A DNA stretch of 20,343 nt, taken from Zoogloeaceae bacterium (GTDB lineage: Bacteria; Pseudomonadota; Gammaproteobacteria; Burkholderiales; Rhodocyclaceae). How positions within the stretch are numbered: the stretch's first letter is position 1; every line of letters begins with the position of its first letter. Positions 8,047 to 16,679 of the stretch are shown in pieces. The notes under the pieces were generated by a model. It searched no databases. It worked only from the letters and a program-made list of their open reading frames with translations, and was not told the origin of the DNA. The stretch covers positions 1 to 20,343 of the forward strand of contig JAISPO010000189.1 of assembly GCA_031274855.1 (NCBI GenBank), written 5' to 3'. Position numbers and translations under genes: made by a program.

Positions 8047-8876
8047 ATATCGATGTCCATGATTTTTTTAATGAGCTGGAAGCCAACCGTGATCCAGACA
8101 CACACAGCCAGAAATACGGCCCAGCCTGCTACGGTGTGAAACATCGGATCCATGGCAACCGGATCAAGCTGGAAAAGCACATAAAGCAGCATGAAAGGCA
8201 ATGCCGACATGACAAAAGCCTGCATGCGGCCTTGCGCGGTCAGGGCAATGATTTTCTTTTCCATGTTCTGACGCTCCCGCACTGCGCGGGAGAGTTTGTC
8301 GAGCGACTCTGAAAGATTGCCTCCGCTTTCGCGCGCGATTTTGATCGCCGCCGCCACCATGACCATTTCTTCGGATTTGAGCCGCACGGCCCAACTGTCA
8401 AGCGCCGCATCGAGATCAATGCCGAGCTTCACTTCGCGTAACATCATTTCCAGTTCCAGTTTGATCGGGGTGGGGCCATCCCGCGCGACAGATTCCAGAG
8501 CGACCATGAGAGAAGCGCCTGCGCTCATGGCTCCGGCCGTCATCGCCAGCATGTCCGGCACTTGACTGTCAATCAGGGCCACCCGCCTCTTGTGACGCCA
8601 TGCGTAATATTTGTTGGGCAGAACGATGAGCCCCACCAGCGTCAAAAAAGTCATCAGCGGGTGCGCAAAAACAAGCCATACGGTTAACGCCACCGCCACC
8701 GCGCCAATGACGGTCAACACGCCGCGCCCGGGAAGCATCTGGACAAGCGCCTTGCGCGACCCCGCCGACGAAGGGGAAACGTTTGCCGCTTCCGGCGGCG
8801 ACAAGCCCATCATCAAGAGCCAGACCGCGCCCCCACAAGTCAGGCCCAATACGGAAATGAAAAATATGTCAAACAT
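8043..8876 (-). CDS. tadB: Tad pilus inner-membrane platform protein TadB
   Basis: A 277-residue T2SSF-family protein. It begins with a membrane helix (DIFFISVLGLTCGGAVWLL), has a second hydrophobic region near residues 60-95, then a T2SSF domain (VPDMLAMTAGAMSAGASLM, EMMLREVKLGIDLDAALDSW, IARESGGNLSESLDKLS) and C-terminal membrane helices. With TadC it makes the platform that couples ATP hydrolysis in TadA to pilus assembly. I placed the start at 8876 (8-base overlap with tadA). A longer frame to 8972 adds only 32 residues that shadow tadA and give a basic, non-hydrophobic N-terminus. Confidence 0.92.
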   Translation of the reverse strand: MFDIFFISVLGLTCGGAVWLLMMGLSPPEAANVSPSSAGSRKALVQMLPGRGVLTVIGAVAVALTVWLVFAHPLMTFLTLVGLIVLPNKYYAWRHKRRVALIDSQVPDMLAMTAGAMSAGASLMVALESVARDGPTPIKLELEMMLREVKLGIDLDAALDSWAVRLKSEEMVMVAAAIKIARESGGNLSESLDKLSRAVRERQNMEKKIIALTAQGRMQAFVMSALPFMLLYVLFQLDPVAMDPMFHTVAGWAVFLAVCVWITVGFQLIKKIMDIDI

Positions 8877-10716
8877 GTTCAATCGGTGTCCCAAATATTT
8901 CCAGCGCCGGAATCGCAACCCCCATTTCGCGCAATTCCTCAAGAAACTCCGGTATCGCTCCGGTAGCGACAAAGCGGCCTTTCACTTTCCCTTCGGGGGT
9001 ATAGCCATCACGTTCAAACACGAAGATGTCCTGCAACTGGATACGCCCGCTCTCGACTCCAGTGACTTCAGTGATTGCGGTAATTTTCCGGCTGCCGCAC
9101 TTGAAGCGCGTTTGCTGAATAATCAGGTTGATTGCCGAGGCGATTTGTTCGCGGATCGCAACCACGGGGAGATCCATTCCGGCCATCAATACCATCACTT
9201 CCAGACGGCTTAACATGTCGCGCGGGGAGTTGGCATGCGCGGTCGTCAGCGATCCGTCATGGCCGGTGTTCATCGCCTGAAGCATATCCAGCGCCTCTCC
9301 GCCACGGCATTCGCCTACCACAATCCGGTCGGGGCGCATCCGCAGGCAGTTCTTGACCAGTTCACGAATGTTGACCGCTCCTTTGCCCTCGCTGTTGGCC
9401 GGACGCGCTTCGAGCGAGACAAGATTAGGTTGATGCAGTCTCAATTCCGCCGCATCTTCCACAGTAACAATACGGTCGCTGTCCGGGATAAAGTTCGACA
9501 ATATGTTGAGCAGCGTCGTCTTGCCGGAGCCCGTGCCTCCCGAAATGATGATGTTTTTGGCTTGCCGGACGCAAAAGGAAAGGAATTCCAGCATGGCTTC
9601 GTTAAGCGTGCCGAATTTGATCAAGTCCTCTCCGTAAAGGCGGTGTTTGGGGAACTTGCGGATGGTGAGGCTCGGCCCCTTCAGCGCCAGCGGGGGAATG
9701 ATCGCATTGACGCGCGAACCGTCTTTGAGACGGGCATCAACAAGCGGTGAGCCTTCGTCGATCTTGCGGCCTATCGGGGCCACGATGCGTTCGATGGCGA
9801 AGACAACCGCACGATCACTGGTAAAGGACACCGGGCTTTTTATGATTCTGCCGCCACGCTCGATAAATATCTGGTCATAAGCATTGACCATGATTTCGGT
9901 CACGGTTTCATCTTCAAGCAAAGGTTCCAGCGGCCCCAGGCCAATGGCCTCATGCAGAACCTGTTCAGCAAGCACTTCCCGATCAACGTGGCGCGGCAGG
10001 TCGCGCATGCTTTCCAGCACAATATCTATCATCAGACGGACAGAAGTTTCCAGTTCCGTTTCCGTCATGGCCGTAATGTCGGTACGGCGAACATCCATCA
10101 GCTTGATAAGCTCCGTATGCGCCTTCTTGCGCCATTCGAGATAAATATCGGAAGCTTCTTCCGTCACGGCTTCATGCTGTGATTGCGCAATCCGGTTTTC
10201 CGGATTGCCGTTACTCGCCTGCGCTTTTACAACCGGACGCTCTTGCCTGACATGAAGGGATGGCGTGCTTTTCTCAGGCGCTTGCGCGCTACTTGGCGTC
10301 TGCCCGCCGGTGACTTCGGGAAACATGCGCGGCCCATTCACCGTGCTTACGGGAGCTTCCGGCACGCGAATATTTTTCTGAACGGGAGGAATTTTATTGG
10401 CGTCCTGCGCCTCCTTCGAAATCGACGGAATAACAAACAGGGAATGATTTCCAAGCTGGATTTCATCCCTCGAACGCAAGGGGCCATATTCTTGAACCCG
10501 CTCTCCATTAACCCCTATGCCGATCAGCGGGTTGTAACTGAAAATGCGCGCTCCTTCAGCGGTAAAACGGATTTCAGCATGGCGCTTGCCGATCATCCAT
10601 CCCTTGATGACAATGTCGCAGCCATCATCCCTTCCAATGGTCACGATACCGGCGGCGAACACCCGTTCGTGCAAAGTACCGTCAGGAGATTTGTGGATAA
10701 CGCGATGCGTAGACAT
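8869..10716 (-). CDS. tadA: FHA-domain-fused Tad/CpaF secretion ATPase
   Basis: A 615-residue cytoplasmic ATPase that powers Flp pilus assembly. Residues 195-615 are a CpaF/TadA-type engine: Walker A GGTGSGKTT at 393-401, Walker B region RPDRIVVGECRGGEA at 461-475, and His box GHDGSLTTAHANSP at 485-498. The unusual part is the N-terminus: residues about 20-95 form an FHA domain (GRDDGCDIVI, GKRHAEIRF, NGERV), which normally binds phosphothreonine, joined by a Pro/Gln-rich linker (about 100-190). This adds roughly 190 residues to the usual CpaF length. The gene starts 5 bases after the secretin stop with no clear ribosome site, so coupling to the secretin is likely. The fusion is read directly in one frame. 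Confidence 0.95.
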   Translation of the reverse strand: MSTHRVIHKSPDGTLHERVFAAGIVTIGRDDGCDIVIKGWMIGKRHAEIRFTAEGARIFSYNPLIGIGVNGERVQEYGPLRSRDEIQLGNHSLFVIPSISKEAQDANKIPPVQKNIRVPEAPVSTVNGPRMFPEVTGGQTPSSAQAPEKSTPSLHVRQERPVVKAQASNGNPENRIAQSQHEAVTEEASDIYLEWRKKAHTELIKLMDVRRTDITAMTETELETSVRLMIDIVLESMRDLPRHVDREVLAEQVLHEAIGLGPLEPLLEDETVTEIMVNAYDQIFIERGGRIIKSPVSFTSDRAVVFAIERIVAPIGRKIDEGSPLVDARLKDGSRVNAIIPPLALKGPSLTIRKFPKHRLYGEDLIKFGTLNEAMLEFLSFCVRQAKNIIISGGTGSGKTTLLNILSNFIPDSDRIVTVEDAAELRLHQPNLVSLEARPANSEGKGAVNIRELVKNCLRMRPDRIVVGECRGGEALDMLQAMNTGHDGSLTTAHANSPRDMLSRLEVMVLMAGMDLPVVAIREQIASAINLIIQQTRFKCGSRKITAITEVTGVESGRIQLQDIFVFERDGYTPEGKVKGRFVATGAIPEFLEELREMGVAIPALEIFGTPIEHV

Positions 10717-10721
10717 ATCTT

Positions 10722-12386
10722 TTATTCACTATTTTCCTGCGACGCCAGCGCATCAGGATTGTCTTCCGGGGAAGGCTGCGAAGGCGCTTTCCCGTCTTTG
10801 ACAGGAAGGCGCGGATAATAAGTGGCGCTGCCTTCTTCCATCAGGACAGGCTCTCCCCCGCCGTTCTGAAACGAAACGTCCGGCCACAAAATGCGAAGGT
10901 CAATGGGGCTTTCAGGCGCACCCGGGAACGGAACCGGCGGCGGCGCTTTCCAGCCCAGCGGTTTTACGTTTTGATCGAGTAATTTTTCTTCGGTATCACG
11001 AGTAAGCTGCTTGTAACGCTCTTCGCCTTTCCTGACAACTTCGCCATCGGAAGAGATAAAGCTGGGCGTGATGATAATGACCAGTTCACTGCGCTCCCCA
11101 TCCGTTTCGTTACTCTTGAACAGATGCCCCAGCAGTGGAATTCTGCCCAGAAACGGCACTCTGTTTTCGCGGTCTCTGGCAGTGATGGACGCCAACCCCG
11201 AGAGCAGCATGGGCTGTCCGTCGACCAGATCGAGCTCCGACTCCGCCTTGCGCGTGAGCAAGCCCGGTATGTTCATGACCGTCACGGAGCCGTCAATTTG
11301 ACTCACCTCTGCGGCAACCTTGGCGCGAATGTTGCCGAGCTTGTCGCACAGGGGTTCAATTCCCAGCCGGACGCCATATTCCTTGAACTGCACGTTGGCA
11401 GCTCCAACTCCATTCACGACAGAAATGGGCAGTTCGCCTCCCGCAGTGAAATTTGCCTTGCCCCCGCAACGCGCCGTCAGCCGCGGTTCCGCGACAACGT
11501 AAGCATCGCCCTGATCCCGCATAAGATTGATCCGGGAAGAAATAACCGAAGCCATGCTCAAGGTTGTCCAGAAAGGCGTGACATAACTCGGATCATGCCT
11601 TCTGCTTATATCGCCGCGAACGCTGAAATTCGGCCCCGGCGCGCCCTCATCCCACTGGACGCCTAATCTCTCCAAAGCAGATCGTCTGATTTCCACCAGC
11701 TGCGCAATGACATGCACTGTGCGTTCTTCCAGCGCCACATCGCTACCGGTAACAAGCACAATCTGATCCGCAAAAGCTTTTTGCAAGGCGTCAACAAGCG
11801 GTATTTGTTTCGATTTCAGCGTTTCCGCTTGCAGAAACACCCGATTGCCTATCAGTGAAACCTTGATATTCTCTTCCTTCTCAAGCAGATCCCGAACCTG
11901 CGCCCAGGTCTTCGCAGGACTGTTGAGCCCGACTTCCACGCCGTAGGTAATCTCGCTTCCGTCCTTGAGCCACAGATGTACCGTTGAGCGCCCCGCGTCG
12001 TTGGCGATAATCAGCAAATCGTTTTCGTTGACGGCTGCAACCGACACAATCTTGCCGTTTCCGATGGCGGTCTTGGCAGCAGGCGAAGATAATTTGACGA
12101 CTCTTGTCTCCCCTACATAGAGGTGAAAACTGCCTTCCAAATTCTGCGGCGGCTGCCAGCGTGAATCTGCCATGTATGACTGCGCCAGCGTCGCGGCGCC
12201 CTCTGCATTCTTCTGTGCGACAGGCGTGGCCTTCTTCTTCAAGGGCGCGGATTCTTGCTGCGCAAATAGCGGCATTGCCACGCATATGGCGAGAAAAAAC
12301 AACATGGCAGCGCGTATGCTGCCATGCGCGTGTTTACCGGTATTTTTTACTTGAGCCGTAAGGGTTGCAGCCTGCCGTTCAAGCAT
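10722..12386 (-). CDS. cpaC: Tad pilus outer-membrane secretin (CpaC/RcpA)
   Basis: Forms the outer-membrane ring for the Flp pilus. The signal peptide ends near AMPLFA/QQ. A pilus-type N-terminal domain follows (VGETRVVKLSSPAAK, GRSTVHLWLKDG), then a secretin domain with VAEPRLTARCGGKANFTAGG, KEYGVRLGIEP, VPFLGRIPLLGHLFKS and ELVIIITPSFIS, all typical. The C-terminal ~90 residues are a Pro/Glu-rich tail. The start is uncertain: the frame opens at 12455 (ATGA overlap with cpaB, no ribosome site), then 12419 (AAGGAAC upstream), then 12386, which has the best site (AGGAG eight bases ahead) and gives the best-shaped signal peptide. I chose 12386, giving 554 residues. Confidence 0.93.
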   Translation of the reverse strand: MLERQAATLTAQVKNTGKHAHGSIRAAMLFFLAICVAMPLFAQQESAPLKKKATPVAQKNAEGAATLAQSYMADSRWQPPQNLEGSFHLYVGETRVVKLSSPAAKTAIGNGKIVSVAAVNENDLLIIANDAGRSTVHLWLKDGSEITYGVEVGLNSPAKTWAQVRDLLEKEENIKVSLIGNRVFLQAETLKSKQIPLVDALQKAFADQIVLVTGSDVALEERTVHVIAQLVEIRRSALERLGVQWDEGAPGPNFSVRGDISRRHDPSYVTPFWTTLSMASVISSRINLMRDQGDAYVVAEPRLTARCGGKANFTAGGELPISVVNGVGAANVQFKEYGVRLGIEPLCDKLGNIRAKVAAEVSQIDGSVTVMNIPGLLTRKAESELDLVDGQPMLLSGLASITARDRENRVPFLGRIPLLGHLFKSNETDGERSELVIIITPSFISSDGEVVRKGEERYKQLTRDTEEKLLDQNVKPLGWKAPPPVPFPGAPESPIDLRILWPDVSFQNGGGEPVLMEEGSATYYPRLPVKDGKAPSQPSPEDNPDALASQENSE

Positions 12387-12451
12387 TTCGGTCTCCTGAT
12401 TTCTGATATCTGAATTCATATCGTTTGTTCCTTGTATCCCCATCATCGCGT

Positions 12452-13474
12452 TCATTTCGCCCGCCGTTTAATTTTTGCGGCATTAGCAGTTACGCCCGCA
12501 GCAGAATTTCTTGCCGGCACATTGGCTGCATCCATCCCACTGTCTTGTTCCGCCTGATGCTCTATCAGTCCTTCAATTCCATCCGGAGGATTTGACTGCC
12601 CATCGCCGGTTGCCCCATTTGCGCCGGTAACGATGCCGCTTGGATAAGGATGTATTTCCGACCTGAGTACTCCGGTGGCTCTGCCACCGACATAAAAAGC
12701 AACGCCGCTTTCATCTTCACTGCCGCTTGGCCACAAATCGTTTTCGCGGGTAGGACGATAAGCAGCCGCGCTTTGTTCGGAACGCTTGAGCGCAGCTTTG
12801 AGTTCTCCGTTTTCCTGCGCGATGAGTACCATGCCAATTTCATCTGGTAGCAGATCCAGCGTGAGCGTGGAATAGCGCCGGTCAAACTCCCGTCCATCGA
12901 CCGTCGTTTCCCGCCGTACGATATTGCCGGTCGCCTTGACCAGCACATCCTGCAACAAAGGCATTACCACCTTGTTTTCCTTAACGCCCGGAATGCCCCG
13001 GTTTTCCTTTCTGATAACAAAAAGATCAATCCGGTCATAAGGCCGAACCATGCCGGAAATGGAGTTCAGTTCGTCCACCGCGATGGTCAGCGCGCGCCGG
13101 TTTTCGTCCAGCATGTCCGAGAAAGAGGGGTTAGCTCCGCTGGAGAGATACGTCCATAGAAGCGGCCGCCCCACCGGCAAGTTAATTTTCAGACTTTGTC
13201 CCAAAGCGCGATCAATGTCTCCGGGAGCCACTGCGTCTGGAGGAATCATATCCACCGGCATTTGACGAATAGCGAAATCGTCAACGATCACCCGGTTGTT
13301 CACGGGTACGTTGTTCCTGGCTACCACGACCGCAGCTTTTTCCGTATGGTCGGCATAACGTGCTTCCAGTTCAGCCGCCCTTTGATCAAGGTACACCTTC
13401 ACCAGAAAAGCCGCTAAAACTGCCATGCCGATGGCCAGCCCGAGAAGAATCAACCGCCTTATGCCTGATGTCAT
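12452..13474 (-). CDS. cpaB: Tad pilus assembly protein CpaB/RcpC (SAF domain)
   Basis: A 340-residue protein with one N-terminal membrane anchor (LILLGLAIGMAVLAAFLVKVY), then an SAF domain (about 46-110: AAVVVARNNVPVNNRVIVDD, LGQSLKINLPVGRPLLW) and a CpaB/RcpC domain (about 120-230: RALTIAVDELNSISGMVRPYDRIDLFVI, STLTLDLLPDEIGMVLIAQE). In other Tad systems it sits in the periplasm next to the secretin and may touch peptidoglycan. The C-terminal ~100 residues are low-complexity and specific to this protein. The start at 13474 is supported by AAGGAAC about 6 bases upstream. The end touches the longest secretin frame (ATGA). Confidence 0.93.
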   Translation of the reverse strand: MTSGIRRLILLGLAIGMAVLAAFLVKVYLDQRAAELEARYADHTEKAAVVVARNNVPVNNRVIVDDFAIRQMPVDMIPPDAVAPGDIDRALGQSLKINLPVGRPLLWTYLSSGANPSFSDMLDENRRALTIAVDELNSISGMVRPYDRIDLFVIRKENRGIPGVKENKVVMPLLQDVLVKATGNIVRRETTVDGREFDRRYSTLTLDLLPDEIGMVLIAQENGELKAALKRSEQSAAAYRPTRENDLWPSGSEDESGVAFYVGGRATGVLRSEIHPYPSGIVTGANGATGDGQSNPPDGIEGLIEHQAEQDSGMDAANVPARNSAAGVTANAAKIKRRAK

Positions 13475-13533
13475 TTGTTATGTTCCTTGTGATGATCTTT
13501 GATATTTCCCCAATTGCGTCGCGTCGGCACAGC

Positions 13534-13761
13534 TCAGGGCACCAGATTTGCCGTTGAGCCGACAACAGGATTTCCTATTGCGTAAACTGTGATTTCGTGA
13601 TTCTTCTTTATGGCTTCCATCATTCTGTCCATGGCCGACTTTTTTTCGTCGCCAAAGGGAATAAACAATGCCGTGATCAGTATCACGGCACAAACGGTGT
13701 ACTCCACTATGGCTTGTCCTTTTTGCCTTGCGCTGCGCGGGCATTTTCGTGTTGGCTTCAT
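13534..13761 (-). CDS. Small Flp/TadE-like prepilin
   Basis: A 75-residue protein with a class III prepilin signature: basic leader ending RQKG, then QAIVEYTVCAVILITALFIP, with Glu at +5 and Tyr at +6 as in Flp pilins. Cleavage after Gly15 would leave a 60-residue mature protein with a short charged tail (DEKKSAMDRMMEAIKK). It is therefore a second pilin-like protein beside Flp, perhaps a minor pilin, tip or initiation subunit. Its start overlaps the stop of the upstream gene (ATGA), which implies coupled translation and comparable dose, unlike the separately spaced main pilin. The signature is clear; the exact role is inference. Confidence 0.8.
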   Translation of the reverse strand: MKPTRKCPRSARQKGQAIVEYTVCAVILITALFIPFGDEKKSAMDRMMEAIKKNHEITVYAIGNPVVGSTANLVP

Positions 13762-14483
13762 TGCGTTATCTCGTTATAAATCACCGTGGTTTTTTCTTTG
13801 TCTTTCTTATGCACATCCACGATCAAGAGCCGGTTTTCCCTGGTAAAACCCAGTTGCCGGTGCGTGCCGGTTTTGATCGTATCGTCCTTGTCGCGATGCC
13901 AACCCGCCGCAATGTAATGCTCACGCAAATACATTGCGTTGTCTTCCACCGATTGCTTGTTCTCCACGGTAACAAGGCGGTTGGCTTTCAAGCCGTCATG
14001 GCTGTCCTGATGCTGAATAACCGCGCTTCCCGGCATTCGTGGGATATCGCGGGCCAGCTTTTCGGGGACTTCCATTTTGAAAACATCCAGCGACGAAACA
14101 AGAACGCTCACCGCTTTTCCGTCTTCCGGTGTCATTTCGACATTGATCAAACGCTTGTCCGGCATCATCGCGCCAATCATCTTGCGTTGGGGCGCGGAGC
14201 TTTCCGCAAACTTCCCCTGCATCGCGTTGTCCTTGAAATGCTTCCGGTAAAACTTCAGCGTTTCATCAGGATCCAGCGTCGTAAACCGGATGATTTGCAT
14301 CGGCGCACCGTTATAACGCATGTCGGCAGCAATGATTTCCGGCGCGGTATTGCGCGGCACAGGCAAAGCCTCCGCTTTGCCCGCAGCAAGACAATGCGGC
14401 GCAACGAACGCCAGCGCAAGCCCAAGAATCGACAAAAAGCCATCGATTCTTCGCTTCAGCAATCGCCTACCCAACCATTGCAT
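13758..14483 (-). CDS. Exported protein of unknown function in the tad operon
   Basis: A 241-residue protein whose first ~34 residues form a Sec signal peptide (basic LGRRLLKRRIDG, hydrophobic FLSILGLALAFVAP, likely cut at CLA/AG). The mature part is mostly soluble, about 205 residues, with no membrane helix and no motif I can assign. The segment LDPDETLKFYRKHFKDN and the later VEDNAMYLREHYIAAGW look like repeated helices, possibly two copies of one fold. A GGTGGG ribosome site precedes the ATG. It overlaps the small pilin gene by four bases, so it is probably a periplasmic Tad assembly factor. That role rests only on context. Confidence 0.82.
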   Translation of the reverse strand: MQWLGRRLLKRRIDGFLSILGLALAFVAPHCLAAGKAEALPVPRNTAPEIIAADMRYNGAPMQIIRFTTLDPDETLKFYRKHFKDNAMQGKFAESSAPQRKMIGAMMPDKRLINVEMTPEDGKAVSVLVSSLDVFKMEVPEKLARDIPRMPGSAVIQHQDSHDGLKANRLVTVENKQSVEDNAMYLREHYIAAGWHRDKDDTIKTGTHRQLGFTRENRLLIVDVHKKDKEKTTVIYNEITQ

Positions 14484-14526
14484 ATCCCACCGCCCCCAGG
14501 CTTCTGATCCTTTATCCAGAACAGAC

Positions 14527-14548
14527 AGCCCTGCGGCATCGCAGGGCT
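14527..14548 (-). terminator. Stem-loop after the lipoprotein gene, weak terminator or processing site
   Basis: A perfect 9-base inverted repeat, AGCCCTGCG / CGCAGGGCT, with a 4-base loop, lies 13 bases past the lipoprotein stop. On the minus strand the following bases (TGTCTGTTCT) are only partly T-rich, so termination may be partial. It falls within the tad run, between the lipoprotein and the unknown exported gene. Confidence 0.5.
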
Positions 14549-14561
14549 ATCCATCAACCGC

Positions 14562-15752
14562 CTACGGATAAATCGAATATGCCATTCTTGCCTCGTACCC
14601 TACAGCGACAAACTTGCCGTTGCCATAGGCGATGGAATTAATAGCACTCCCCCCATCCAATTCGAATGTGCTGGCGCCGCTACCAGTACCCGGTGGTATG
14701 GCGTACCAGTTGATGCCGTTTGCTGAATACGCCATTTTCCCAACATATCCTCCTGCGACAAACCTGTTATCACTGAAGGCGAGACTAAAGATGGGAGTAC
14801 CTAGAGTCTTGCCAATGTCAGAGTTATAGTACGTGCCAAATGAAGTGGTTGTACCGTTGGTATTGCCCGGCGGTATGGCTGTCCAATTCACGCCATTCGC
14901 CGAATACGCCATTTTTGCATCGTGCCCTACGGCGATAAACTTCCCGTTACCGTAGATAACGTCGTTGATGGCGGAAAGGCCGAATGTGGTGGTGGTATTG
15001 TTGGCGGAACCCACCGGTATGGTGGTCCAATTCATACCGCCATCTGTTGAATACGTCATTCCGCTTCCTACAGCGACAAACGTACCATTACCATAGCCGA
15101 TATTCATGATAATGCCGTCTGCGCTGAATCCGCTTTTGCCGGGGCCGGTGCCCGATGGTATGGCTGTCCAGTGGGTGCCATCTGCTGAATACGCCATCTT
15201 GCCATTGTGTCCCACAGCAACAAACTTCCCGTCGCCAAAGGCAACATTACGGATAAAGCTGTTATAGCCGGTACCGAATGTGGTGCTTACACTGTTATCG
15301 GTACCCGGCGGTATGTTCGTCCAATTTATACCATTCGCCGAATACGCCATTCTGCCGTCCCCTCCTACAATCCATCCCACAGCGACAAACACCCCATTAC
15401 CGTAGGCGATGGCGTTAACAGCGCTAGTGCCTATTCCGAAGAGGTTCGACAGTAAAGCGGTCCATTTCACGCCGTCCGCTGAATAGGCTATTTTGCCTAC
15501 CGTTCCTCCGGCGACAAACTTCCCGCCGCCATAGGTAATAGCGTAGATGCCACTTGTGCCGAATGTACTGGTCGTGTCATTGACGCTGCCCGGGGGGATG
15601 GCGATCCAGGTCATGGCCGAAGGCGTGCCGCCGGGATCGCCCGGGCCTGTTCCGGGATTGTTACTTCCCGATCCGCCCCCGCCTCCGCCTCCACAGGCGG
15701 TAAGCGCAAACACGGTGGCGACCATCAGCAATGTCTTAATGTTGGTTTTCAC
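14562..15752 (-). CDS. Outer-membrane lipoprotein with seven repeats, predicted beta-propeller
   Basis: A 396-residue lipoprotein. The lipobox LTAC places the lipidated Cys at residue 20, followed by a run of glycines; no Asp at +2, so outer-membrane sorting is expected. The rest is seven repeats of about 50 residues, each with a core like AYGNGKFVAVG, then KMAYSADGxxW and WTAIPPG. The repeat cores begin AITYG, AIAYG, NVAFG, NIGYG, DVIYG, SLAFS and SIAYG. Seven blades with a matching outer strand at the N-terminus (WIAIPPG) suggest a closed seven-bladed propeller. YSADGxxW resembles a short Asp-box. The start is GTG at 15752 with AAAGGAG upstream. Set in the tad run, it may be a surface adhesin or pilus cap, but its function is unknown. 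Confidence 0.85.
   Translation of the reverse strand: MKTNIKTLLMVATVFALTACGGGGGGGSGSNNPGTGPGDPGGTPSAMTWIAIPPGSVNDTTSTFGTSGIYAITYGGGKFVAGGTVGKIAYSADGVKWTALLSNLFGIGTSAVNAIAYGNGVFVAVGWIVGGDGRMAYSANGINWTNIPPGTDNSVSTTFGTGYNSFIRNVAFGDGKFVAVGHNGKMAYSADGTHWTAIPSGTGPGKSGFSADGIIMNIGYGNGTFVAVGSGMTYSTDGGMNWTTIPVGSANNTTTTFGLSAINDVIYGNGKFIAVGHDAKMAYSANGVNWTAIPPGNTNGTTTSFGTYYNSDIGKTLGTPIFSLAFSDNRFVAGGYVGKMAYSANGINWYAIPPGTGSGASTFELDGGSAINSIAYGNGKFVAVGYEARMAYSIYP
14570..15560 (-). repeat. Seven tandem blade repeats in the lipoprotein gene
   Basis: DNA-level echoes recur about every 130-190 bases, such as GAATACGCCAT (plus-strand reading) and its variants. They encode the YSADG/YSANG turns of each blade. The similarity suggests fairly recent internal duplication, and recombination could change copy number. 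Confidence 0.7.
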
Positions 15753-15829
15753 GGCAAACTCCTTTCACTCAATAGGTTTAAATCCATGCCAGCTTTAATA
15801 ACTTGTCCAACGGGCAGTGGTTCGCGCGG

Positions 15830-16657
15830 TCAATTGCACAGCCCTGTCGCTTGTCGCGTTCCTTTCGGCAGCGTATCGCTCGGCACGATATCGCCCCGTA
15901 TGCATCCCGGTTTGAAGTTCTCGAACGGCGTAAACGGTCCAAGTAGCGTGAATACGTCGGTCAGTTCCCCAAACTTGGAAGCCGGCACCAGTGGTTCAAC
16001 GATGGCTTCTTCGTGCTGCTTGCCGCCCGCGCTCCAGCCATCGGCCAGCGCCGCCGCAGTTTGGGTAAGCCCCAGATTCAGGCTGTCAAAAACAGCCACA
16101 TTGCGGACGTTCTTGAGTGGGACGTTGACCTTCGCCACATAGATGCCGTTTTTCTCCAGGGATGGCGTGCTGCCGCCCAGAAAAGACAGGACTTTGGCAA
16201 TGTTGTTATAGAGGCTTGCAATCGTCGAAGTCGTCTTCCCATTTTCCGCAAGCGAAACCAGCTTGGGCGCGCCGACATCGCCACCTTCAACGTCAATCAC
16301 TTTGTCTCCGGTGTGCACGGAATAAAATGAGGGCAAATCCTTGTTGGAAAGCCCGCTCGCAGCGTTGGATTTAATCGCCGCTTCCGGCTTTCCGAAAAAG
16401 CGCGTCATCATCGAATCACCGATTTCGCCGGGCGACCTGACAGCCGCCGCCGCTCCATTGACCGCTCCTTCGCGCCACACCGTCCGCTCCCAAGCCGCGT
16501 AACGCGCTCCGTTAAGCGCCGTAGTACGCGCCTGCCCGTAAGCGTACAGCACCCAACCGAAAATAAAGATCGGGATGAGTACCAGCAACAGCGACAACAC
16601 CACTTCCGTAAGCGCCTGTCCGCGCTGGCGGCTAACATCATGACCGGATAAAACCAT
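15830..16657 (-). CDS. TadE-like minor pilin / pseudopilin
   Basis: A 275-residue TadE-family protein. The leader SRQRG/QALTEVVLSLLLVLIPIFIFGWVLY has Gly at -1 and Glu at +5, then a long hydrophobic helix (about 18-42), then the usual GQARTTALNGARYAAWERTVW segment. The remainder is a soluble periplasmic domain ending in two cysteines (GCIRGD, GLCN) that could form a disulfide. The start at 16657 has a strong ribosome site (TAGGAG). It follows the TadG-like gene by 22 bases and precedes the lipoprotein by 77 bases. Confidence 0.85.
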   Translation of the reverse strand: MVLSGHDVSRQRGQALTEVVLSLLLVLIPIFIFGWVLYAYGQARTTALNGARYAAWERTVWREGAVNGAAAAVRSPGEIGDSMMTRFFGKPEAAIKSNAASGLSNKDLPSFYSVHTGDKVIDVEGGDVGAPKLVSLAENGKTTSTIASLYNNIAKVLSFLGGSTPSLEKNGIYVAKVNVPLKNVRNVAVFDSLNLGLTQTAAALADGWSAGGKQHEEAIVEPLVPASKFGELTDVFTLLGPFTPFENFKPGCIRGDIVPSDTLPKGTRQATGLCN

Positions 16658-16679
16658 TTTTGCTCCTATCTCCGGATGT

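Noticed and set aside
8877..8972. Upstream start for TadB
   Set aside because: The extra 32 residues are the shadow of the tadA end and would put a basic stretch before the first membrane helix.
10183..10818. Plus-strand frame of 211 codons opposite the tadA start
   Set aside because: It is antisense to the FHA domain coding region and lacks any recognisable feature.
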